A stretch of DNA of 64,000 nt from Microbacteriaceae bacterium (lineage in GTDB: Bacteria > Actinomycetota > Actinomycetes > Actinomycetales > Microbacteriaceae): NCBI GenBank assembly GCA_031177985.1, contig JAPSJW010000003.1:1-64000 (forward strand), in the 5' to 3' direction. The translations under genes were made by a program, and so were the position numbers. Every line of letters starts with the position of its first letter. Positions within the stretch are counted from its first letter, which is position 1. Below, one piece after another: positions 55,775 to 64,000 of this stretch. The notes beneath the pieces were generated by a model, which saw only the letters and a list, made by a program, of their open reading frames with translations, was not told the DNA's origin and did not search any database.

Positions 55775-56134
55775 TCAGTCCATCGGAGGCGGCCCCGCGA
55801 TCGCGCGCACCTCCACCACATCCGACCACTTCGCGATCTGGCCGCCGAACTCGATGATGCGCTCCCGGCTCGCCACGTCGAGCACCCAGAAGCCGATGAT
55901 CGACTCCTTCACCTCGGCGAACGGCCCGTCGGTGGCGACCGGCATGCCGTCGCGCAGCCGCACGGTGAACGCCTCCTCGGGGTTCGCGAGGCCGTCCGCG
56001 AAGACCAGCTCACCCGAGTCGCGGAGGTCCTGGTCGACCTTCACCATGAACTGGATCATCTCCCTGATCCACTCGGGATCGCGGGTCTGCATCATGTCCG
56101 ATGCGGTGCCGAACATCATGACCATGTACTTCAT
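55775..56134 (-). CDS. YCII-related protein
   Basis: A 119-residue protein with an alpha-beta ferredoxin-like YCII domain (KYMVMMFGTASDMMQ, GMPVATDGPFAEVKESIIGFWVLDV). The DGPFAE motif is common to a subgroup found beside ECF sigma factors, though none is adjacent here. The function is unknown. TTGGAGC precedes the ATG, and a GC palindrome lies further up. Confidence 0.93.
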   Translation of the reverse strand: MKYMVMMFGTASDMMQTRDPEWIREMIQFMVKVDQDLRDSGELVFADGLANPEEAFTVRLRDGMPVATDGPFAEVKESIIGFWVLDVASRERIIEFGGQIAKWSDVVEVRAIAGPPPMD

Positions 56135-56152
56135 GTCGCTCCAACCGTCGTC

Positions 56153-56169
56153 GGCGCCCGGCGGGCGCC
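56153..56169. promoter_or_regulatory. Palindrome upstream of the YCII gene
   Basis: GGCGCCC-GGC-GGGCGCC is a perfect 7-3-7 inverted repeat, 19 nt before the ATG at 56134. It may be an operator or leader hairpin. Confidence 0.4.
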
Positions 56170-56292
56170 CTCACCAGGATGTCGGAGCGGATGATCCGTT
56201 CTCGACATCGCGACGGAAATCACTGTCGACGCTTCGGCGCAACCCCTCACAGGTGCGGCTGCTGAGAGCATCCTGAGCGCTAGAGTGACCCC

Positions 56293-56598
56293 ATGGAGCC
56301 CAGTGCGCGCACGGCCCGCCGCACCATCATCGGTGCGTGCATCGCGCTGGTCATCGGCTTCTTCGTCTTCATGATGGGCCTGATCGACGTGGCAGGCCGG
56401 TTCATCGCGGGCGGCTGGCCCTCGTCGGAGTCGCTCCTGATGACCGGGCTCGGGCTCGTCGTGTGGGTCGCCTCCCTGCTGACCGTGCTCTGGGCGAACC
56501 GTCGCCGCCAAGAGGCCGACGAGGCCCTCATCGACGCGGCCATCGCCGAAGCCCGGGAGCACAGCCCCGGCACGACGCGGCCCGTCGAGCCGGTCTGA
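56293..56598 (+). CDS. Small membrane protein (2 TM)
   Basis: A 101-residue protein with two helices (IIGACIALVIGFFVFMMGLI and MTGLGLVVWVASLLTVLWANR) and a charged cytoplasmic tail. TAGAGT ends 6 nt before the ATG, so the mRNA is probably leaderless. No family is recognised. The META lipoprotein gene follows on the same strand after 60 nt. Confidence 0.75.
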   Translation: MEPSARTARRTIIGACIALVIGFFVFMMGLIDVAGRFIAGGWPSSESLLMTGLGLVVWVASLLTVLWANRRRQEADEALIDAAIAEAREHSPGTTRPVEPV

Positions 56599-56658
56599 CC
56601 GCTCGACCCAACGGAATCGGCACGTCCTTCGTCTCAATAGACGAAACGGAGGATTCCC

Positions 56659-57828
56659 ATGCGTCGACTGCTCGCCCCCCTCGCCCTCATCGTGGTGCTC
56701 ACCGGCTGCGCCGGCACCTCGCCCTCGGCCGTCTCCGACGAGCCGGGCGAGAGCCTCGGCCCCGACGGTCTCGTCGGCAGCTGGGTGCTCACCGACGGCA
56801 CCGGTCCCGAGGGGCCGATCGAACCGGAGGAGGCGCGGCCCATCACGCTCGACGTCACGGCGGATCTCTCGGTCACCGGCAGCGCGGGCTGCAACGGCTA
56901 CGGCACAGGGGGTGCGTCACCGTCGGAGATGCCCCGACTCGAAGGGGAGCCCGGTGCCCTCCGCTTCCCCGCGCTCGCCCACACCGAGATGGGGTGCGAC
57001 GAGGCGACGATGGCCGCCGAGACCGCATACCTCGCGGCGCTCCCGACCGTGACGGCCGCCTTCCTGCAGGACGGCCAGCTCGTGCTCACGGGCGACGACG
57101 TCCGCCTCGTCTTCACGACGGCGACCGACGAGCAGCCCTCCCCCTTCGCGGAAGCCGCGGGCGGCTGGCGTCTCATCGAAGCGACGGATGCGGAGGGCGC
57201 GCTCCCGGTGGACGCCTCGGAGGTCACGCTGGTGGCCGACGGCTCCTCGGTGGGCGGCAGCGCGGGCTGCAACTCCTACAGCGCGATGGTGACGCCGGAT
57301 GAGGCAGGCGGCTTCACGATCGCCGTCGGCCCGACGACGCTGATGGCCTGCGAGGAGCCGGCGATGACCCTCGAGACCCGGTATGTCGCTGCCCTCCAGC
57401 TGGTCACCGCGCTCGAGGTCGGCGACCGTCTCACCCTGACGGGCGACGGCGTCGCGCTCGTCTTCGAGCCGCTGCCCTCGGATGGCGCCCTCGCCGGCAC
57501 CTGGCACATCGACGGGATCGTCGAGGGGTCTGGCGACAGCGCGATGGTGTCGAGCGTCACCGGAACCCCGTTCCTCTCCATCGCGGGCGACGCCGTCACC
57601 GGCAACGCCGGCTGCCGTGACTTCGCCGGCACGCTCGTCACCGACGGTGACCTGCACACCGTCGAGCTGCAGTTCCACATCGCCACCACCTGCCCGACCG
57701 ACATCGCGCCGCAGGAGGACGCGATCTCGGCAGTGCTCTCCGCCTTCACGGTCGAGGAGACCGAGAGCGGGCTCACCCTGACGGCGGCGGAGTCGGAGAC
57801 CGGGTCGGGACTGACCCTGCGGCGCTAG
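56659..57828 (+). CDS. META-domain (HslJ-like) lipoprotein
   Basis: A 389-residue exported lipoprotein. The lipobox is LTGC, with Cys17 as lipid anchor. Three META/HslJ repeats follow (about 35-150, 165-275 and 280-385). Each has a G-S-W or G-x-W-x-L start, a S-A-G-C-N or N-A-G-C-R motif and a final LTLTG- or LVLTG-type strand. HslJ-like proteins relate to heat or antibiotic stress and the envelope. The stop overlaps the convergent hydrolase stop (CTAG). Confidence 0.92.
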   Translation: MRRLLAPLALIVVLTGCAGTSPSAVSDEPGESLGPDGLVGSWVLTDGTGPEGPIEPEEARPITLDVTADLSVTGSAGCNGYGTGGASPSEMPRLEGEPGALRFPALAHTEMGCDEATMAAETAYLAALPTVTAAFLQDGQLVLTGDDVRLVFTTATDEQPSPFAEAAGGWRLIEATDAEGALPVDASEVTLVADGSSVGGSAGCNSYSAMVTPDEAGGFTIAVGPTTLMACEEPAMTLETRYVAALQLVTALEVGDRLTLTGDGVALVFEPLPSDGALAGTWHIDGIVEGSGDSAMVSSVTGTPFLSIAGDAVTGNAGCRDFAGTLVTDGDLHTVELQFHIATTCPTDIAPQEDAISAVLSAFTVEETESGLTLTAAESETGSGLTLRR

Positions 57829-59153
57829 CGCTCAGCGACCACTCGGGCCGGGGCGGCCTCGTCGACGATCGTCGCGAGGTCGCCCTCACCGATCGAGACG
57901 AGCGCCATGTTGCGCATGGCCTCGGTGTCGGCATCGAAGTAGCCGTTGTGCCCGAAGGCCGGGGCGAGCTTCTTGCCCGTGATCGGGTCGGCTCCCCCGT
58001 CGACGTCGAGCACGTGAGCGCCGTACTCGGGCGACCCGGGGTCGCTGCCGAAGAAGGCGCTGTCGGGCACGAAGTCCCACGCCGCCTCCCCCACGTACAC
58101 CTCGCCGCCGCGCACGTGCAGCTGCTCGACCGATCCAGCCGCGCTGCCGGGCGAGCCGACCAGCACGAGCGAGTCGACCTCGATGTCGAACTCGGTCAGC
58201 ATCATCAGCGCCGCGGTCGAACCGTAGGAGTGCGCGACGAGCGAGAGGTAGGGCTCATTCCCTTCCCGCTGCACGAGCAGACCGTCGAGGGATCTCGCCA
58301 GCAGGTCCCGACCCTCCTCGGCGAGCTCGAGCCCGCCGATGTCGACGAGGCTGGGCGTCTGGTAGCCGAGCCAGGCGACGACGGCGACCTCCTCATCCGC
58401 TCGACCGAGGCGATCGAGCCAGCTGCGCTGCTCGTCGCGGAGCTGGATCGCCTCGGCCGTCCAGTCCTTCATCTGCCCCTCGACCGTGAAGAACATGCCC
58501 GGGATCAGGTAGCTGACGTACTCGGCGGTGGCGAGGTCGCCGACCACGATCGCGGCCTTCCCCGCGCCCTCGGGGTCGAGGCTCAGCAGGCCGAGCGGAG
58601 CATCCGTCTCGCTGGCTTGCAGCGTCTCCTCGACGGCCTCCAGCATCCGCACCCGCTGTTCCAGCGACGCGGCGGCGGCGCGTCCGATGCCGGAGTCGAG
58701 CTGCACGGCGACGTCGTCGATGCTGTCGGCGAGGAACGCGCGATTCGCGTCGTCACGCGCGTGCATCGGCACGCCCTCGAGGTTGCCGACCAGCTGCGGC
58801 ACGGTCTCGGCCAGCCGGGTGCGCTGCGGCTCGTCGAGGGACTGCCACCACGCGCGCACCGAGTCCGTCGCGGGCGGCGCGGCCAGGAGGGCGTCGATGC
58901 TCGCCGGGTTCGCGGCGACCGTCTGCTCGACCTCGAGCGGGGTACTCATCGAGAGGTGCTCGAGCAGGGGCAGTCCGGCGAGTCGGCTGAGCTCCGCGTC
59001 AGGCGCGGCGCCCGATCCCGCGACCGGCACGGCTGCCGGCTCGACCTGCACGACAGCGGTGAGCGACGGCCCGGTTTTCGGTACGACGATGACCCCGGGG
59101 GCGATTCCCAGCGCCACCGAGGCGGAGAGTACAGCTGTGACGTCGAACAGCAA
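57825..59153 (-). CDS. DUF1023 alpha/beta hydrolase
   Basis: A 442-residue protein. The N-terminal part has one hydrophobic export or anchor segment and a helical region (AWWQSLDEPQRTRLAETVPQLVGNLEGVPMHARDDANRAFL) typical of DUF1023. The C-terminal hydrolase has the nucleophile elbow VAHSYGSTAA and a late His in GHNGYFD. The start is uncertain; TTG at 59153 is preceded by GAGAGG, and a GTG at 59117 is possible. It is probably an extracellular or membrane-linked esterase or lipase. Confidence 0.85.
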   Translation of the reverse strand: MLFDVTAVLSASVALGIAPGVIVVPKTGPSLTAVVQVEPAAVPVAGSGAAPDAELSRLAGLPLLEHLSMSTPLEVEQTVAANPASIDALLAAPPATDSVRAWWQSLDEPQRTRLAETVPQLVGNLEGVPMHARDDANRAFLADSIDDVAVQLDSGIGRAAAASLEQRVRMLEAVEETLQASETDAPLGLLSLDPEGAGKAAIVVGDLATAEYVSYLIPGMFFTVEGQMKDWTAEAIQLRDEQRSWLDRLGRADEEVAVVAWLGYQTPSLVDIGGLELAEEGRDLLARSLDGLLVQREGNEPYLSLVAHSYGSTAALMMLTEFDIEVDSLVLVGSPGSAAGSVEQLHVRGGEVYVGEAAWDFVPDSAFFGSDPGSPEYGAHVLDVDGGADPITGKKLAPAFGHNGYFDADTEAMRNMALVSIGEGDLATIVDEAAPARVVAER

Positions 59154-59254
59154 CTCCGGTCAGACCTCTCGAGCGCGGACTGTTTCGGCCCCCATCCACG
59201 CCAGTCCGTGCTGGTGCCAATGGTATGGCACGTCTGTCCCCCTCCGGGGGTGAG

Positions 59255-59302
59255 CCCGGATGAAAACCTCTGCTTTCGAGTGATTCACCCGTTTCATCCG
59301 GG
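59255..59302. repeat. 48-bp inverted repeat next to the ligA stop
   Basis: CCCGGATGAAA (59255-59265) pairs perfectly with TTTCATCCGGG (59292-59302) around a 26-nt loop. It lies 5 nt beyond the ligA stop codon and may terminate its transcript. It is also one of several long intergenic stem-loops in this window. Confidence 0.65.
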
Positions 59303-59307
59303 GCCGG

Positions 59308-61626
<2,319 letters not shown>

Positions 61627-61685
61627 CTACGAAGGGCCACCGACCGTGCCGGGGCCCTTGCGGGCGGGGTTCCGCGTACTGCGTC

Positions 61686-61740
61686 GAGTCGGGAGCAGGT
61701 GTCGCTCGGAGCGCCTGGAAGCGACATCAACTCCCGACTC
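61686..61740. repeat. 55-bp palindromic repeat, copy 1
   Basis: GAGTCGGGAG...CTCCCGACTC. The 21-nt arms pair at 18 positions around a 13-nt loop. It lies in the 245-bp ligA-mnmA gap, which holds no gene. Confidence 0.75.
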
Positions 61741-61765
61741 AATGAGCAACCGGGTTCGGATACCG

Positions 61766-61820
61766 GAGTCGGGAGTAGATGGGGTCATCAGTGCGCCAGA
61801 ACCCCGACTACTCCCGACTC
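61766..61820. repeat. 55-bp palindromic repeat, copy 2
   Basis: Same length and outer arms as copy 1 (GAGTCGGGAG...CTCCCGACTC), starting exactly 80 bp later. Its 20-nt arms pair at 18 positions. The loops share a GCGCC core (GCGCCTGGAA and GCGCCAGAA). Confidence 0.75.
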
Positions 61821-61862
61821 GTCGCCGGCGACGGATGCGCGGGCGCGGAAGAGACGGCCGGA

Positions 61863-62975
61863 TCAGCCCCGCGCGTCGACCGGCACGGCCGACACCGTGC
61901 GGTCGATCGTGCACTGACCCAGCACCCGGGTGCCGACGTAGACCACGGCGGTCTGGCCGGGCGCGACGCCGCCGAGCGGAGCATCCGGGGTGACGACGAG
62001 CTCACCACCGCGCACGACGGCGGTCGCGGGAACCGGGTCGGCGTGGGCTCGGATCTGCACCTCGCACGCGAACGGCGTCTTCGGGTCGGCGGGCGCGAGG
62101 CCGGCCCAGGTGAAGCGCGACCCGGCGAGCTCGGAGACGTCGAGCGCCTCCTTCGGCCCCACGACGACCTCGTTCGACTTCGGCCGCACCTCGAGCACGT
62201 AGCGGGGCTTGCCGTCGGGGGCGGGGTATCCGATGTTGAGCCCCTTGCGCTGCCCGACGGTGTAGGCGTGCGCTCCGTCGTGCTCGCCGAGCTTCGACCC
62301 CTCGCGGTCGACGATCGGTCCGCGCGCGACGCCGACCTTCTCGCCTAGCCAGCCGCGGGTGTCGCCGTCGGGGATGAAGCAGATGTCGTGGCTGTCGGGC
62401 TTGTTCGCGACGGACAGCCCACGCGCCTCAGCCTCGGCGCGTACCTCCGCCTTCGAAGGCGTGGCCCCCAGAGGGAACATGGCGTGCGCAAGCTGCTCGG
62501 CGGTCAGCACGCCGAGCACGTAGGACTGGTCCTTCGCCCAGGCTGCGGCGCGGTGCAGCTCGCGGTTGCCCTGCGCATCCGTGACGATGTTCGCGTAGTG
62601 GCCCGTGGCGACCGCGTCGAAACCGAGCGCGAGAGCCCTCTCGAGCAGGGCCGCGAACTTGATGCGCTCGTTGCAGCGCATGCAGGGGTTCGGCGTGCGT
62701 CCGGCGCTGTACTCGCTGATGAAGTCGTCGACGACGTCCTGCTTGAAGCGCTCCGAGAAGTCCCACACGTAATACGGGATGCCGAGCACGTTCGCCGCGC
62801 GCTGGGCGTCCATCGAGTCCTCGATCGTGCAGCATCCGCGGCTGCCGGTGCGCAGGGTGCCCGGCATGCGGCTGAGCGCGAGATGCACGCCGACGACGTC
62901 GTGCCCCGCCTCGACCGCGCGGGCAGCGGCGACCGCGGAGTCGACTCCCCCGCTCATCGCCGCCAGCACTCGCAC
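61863..62975 (-). CDS. mnmA: tRNA-specific 2-thiouridylase
   Basis: A 370-residue enzyme that makes 2-thiouridine at the wobble position of tRNA(Lys, Glu, Gln). The ATP-pyrophosphatase loop SGGVDS is at 8-13. The catalytic cysteines are Cys98 (TPNPCMRC) and Cys199 ([10 protein letters not shown]). The C-terminal beta-barrel ends [17 protein letters not shown] at 62975 has TACCCT 6 nt upstream. Sulfur probably comes from the cysteine desulfurase encoded just upstream on the same strand. Confidence 0.97.
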   Translation of the reverse strand: MRVLAAMSGGVDSAVAAARAVEAGHDVVGVHLALSRMPGTLRTGSRGCCTIEDSMDAQRAANVLGIPYYVWDFSERFKQDVVDDFISEYSAGRTPNPCMRCNERIKFAALLERALALGFDAVATGHYANIVTDAQGNRELHRAAAWAKDQSYVLGVLTAEQLAHAMFPLGATPSKAEVRAEAEARGLSVANKPDSHDICFIPDGDTRGWLGEKVGVARGPIVDREGSKLGEHDGAHAYTVGQRKGLNIGYPAPDGKPRYVLEVRPKSNEVVVGPKEALDVSELAGSRFTWAGLAPADPKTPFACEVQIRAHADPVPATAVVRGGELVVTPDAPLGGVAPGQTAVVYVGTRVLGQCTIDRTVSAVPVDARG

Positions 62976-63046
62976 CGTTACAGGGTAGACGGATGCCGTG
63001 CGCGGTGCCCGATGGGCCCCGTGCCAAGGCGAGCCCCGAACCCGAT

Positions 63047-63100
63047 GAGGTTGCAGAAAAGCCCTCTGGATGAACTGTCGCGGGGCCCTTCTGCAACTTC
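63047..63100. repeat. 54-bp imperfect inverted repeat between nifS-like gene and mnmA
   Basis: GAGGTTGCAGAA (63047-63058) pairs with TTCTGCAACTTC (63089-63100), one mismatch in 12. Part of the next bases (GCCC/GGGC) also pair. Confidence 0.65.
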
Positions 63101-63153
63101 GCGTCTTGAGAACTGGCGGAGGGCGACAGCAACAGCGCGAGGCGGCAGCCCGG

Positions 63154-64000
63154 CTAGCGCCCCAGCACCGGCTCCCGATCGGACAGCCCGGCGGCGGCAG
63201 CCCGCGACACCGCGTCGGGCAGCGCCGCGACGAACGCGTCGACCTCGTCCTCCGTGGTGTCGCTGCCGAGGGTCATCCGCAGCGCTCCGCGCGCCTCACC
63301 CTCGTCGAGTCCCATCGCCAGCAGCACGTGCGACGCCTCAGGCACCCCGGCCGTGCACGCCGACCCCGTCGAGACCGAGAAGCCGGCCAGGTCGAGCAGG
63401 AACAGCAGCGAGTCGCCTTCGCACCCGGGCACGGTGATGTGCACGTTGCCCGGCAGGCGCCCGTCGGGCGAGGAGTCGCCACGCAGCTCGGCCTGCGGCA
63501 CGGCCGAGCGGATGCCGTCGATCATCCGCCGCTGCAGCGTACGCAGCCGCTCGACCCGCTCCGGCAGCGACTCCGCGGCGCGGGTCGCCGCGACGCCGAA
63601 CGCGACGGCGCCGGCGGCGTCCTGGGTGCCCGACCGGGCCCGCTGCTGGCTGCCGCCGTGCAGCAGCGGCACGACGGATGCGCTGCGTGCGATCGCGAGC
63701 GCGCCCACCCCGACGGGGCCGCCGAGCTTGTGCGCCGAGACGCTCATCGCTGCCAGCCCGGAGGCGTGGAAGTGGAGCGGGAGGTACCCGTAGGCGGCGA
63801 TCGCGTCCGCGTGCACCGGCACGCCGTGCCGGGAGGCGAGCTCGACGATCTCGCGCACCGGCTGGATGGTGCCGACCTCGTTGTTCGCCCACAGAGTCGT
63901 CACGAGCGCGACGTCGTCGGCGAGCGCCCGCTCGAGGGCGTCGAGATCGATGCGGCCGAGCGGGTCTACCGGGATCCATTCGACGACGGCGCCCTCGTAT
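63154..64000 (-). CDS. Cysteine desulfurase (C-terminal part)
   Basis: The N-terminus lies beyond the right edge; about 282 residues are present. The NifS/IscS-type PLP enzyme removes sulfur from cysteine. The PLP Lys is in [10 protein letters not shown], the PLP-ring Asp in [10 protein letters not shown], and the catalytic Cys loop in [12 protein letters not shown]. The position normally holding Gln in DAVQA-type motifs reads Ala here (DAIAA). It is upstream of mnmA on the same strand, which fits sulfur donation for tRNA thiolation. Confidence 0.93.
   Translation of the reverse strand, partial: YEGAVVEWIPVDPLGRIDLDALERALADDVALVTTLWANNEVGTIQPVREIVELASRHGVPVHADAIAAYGYLPLHFHASGLAAMSVSAHKLGGPVGVGALAIARSASVVPLLHGGSQQRARSGTQDAAGAVAFGVAATRAAESLPERVERLRTLQRRMIDGIRSAVPQAELRGDSSPDGRLPGNVHITVPGCEGDSLLFLLDLAGFSVSTGSACTAGVPEASHVLLAMGLDEGEARGALRMTLGSDTTEDEVDAFVAALPDAVSRAAAAGLSDREPVLGR

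Noticed and set aside
61686-61820. The paired 55-bp elements as a CRISPR array
   Set aside because: Only two copies, each a palindrome with divergent inside, and no cas genes. They fit REP-like elements instead.
61627-61862. Short reading frames between ligA and mnmA
   Set aside because: They run through the two 55-bp palindromes and show no coding-like third-position bias.

Overview
The window is about 70 % G+C, with many GTG starts, dense 4-bp start/stop overlaps, and actinobacterial families (DUF3097, DUF2017, DUF3618, YkoEDC, GatCAB, mycobacterial-type LigA, sortase-E-like LAXTG/LVVTG anchors, F420-type LLM oxidoreductase). This points to a chromosomal segment of a Microbacteriaceae actinobacterium, most probably Microbacterium or a close relative. 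About 67 protein genes, two tRNA genes and one TPP riboswitch can be supported. No rRNA, insertion sequence, integrase or CRISPR array was seen.

Layout. 1-5.5 kb: partial ssb, msrA, an aldo/keto reductase, a TetR regulator divergent from a VOC protein with a clear operator, an SGNH hydrolase and tRNA-Arg. 5.5-11.5 kb: a membrane protein/ECF sigma pair, an MFS exporter, orn, tRNA-His, clpS, DUF2017 and a zincin. 11.4-15 kb: a TPP-riboswitch operon for a thiamine-precursor ECF transporter (ykoE-ykoD-ykoC) that runs into a P-loop kinase. 15-25.6 kb: an LLM oxidoreductase, a GntR regulator with a Cache sensor protein, a holin-like/DUF3618/BrkB operon, DedA, an M23 peptidase, CorA, DUF3097, and a methyltransferase co-translated with a KTSC protein. 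25.6-43.9 kb: transporters, an ArsR/SRPBCC/hydrolase operon, OsmC, a second YidC with DUF6412, an MFS/LacI divergon with two operators, NUDIX and serine hydrolases, and a three-repeat LATTG surface protein. 44-48.6 kb: a 1391-residue deacetylase/GH10 xylanase with a wall anchor. 48.7-51.95 kb: a lower-G+C cassette of SIR2, HerA and a KTSC protein. 52-64 kb: gatB-gatA-gatC, YCII, a META lipoprotein, a DUF1023 hydrolase, ligA, mnmA and the C-terminal part of a cysteine desulfurase.

The most interesting region is the SIR2-HerA-KTSC cassette. SIR2 and HerA together form a known anti-phage system. The tightly linked KTSC gene is a possible extra component and is homologous to a second KTSC gene elsewhere in the window. 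Three patterns run across the window. First, a family of four dispersed small proteins shares an LG[Y/F/S]-[I/V]-[E/H] core. Second, at least 18 genes carry a TANNNT box 6-7 nt before the start codon, the signature of leaderless transcription. Third, several 48-58-bp inverted repeats sit in intergenic gaps, including a tandem pair of exactly 55 bp between ligA and mnmA.
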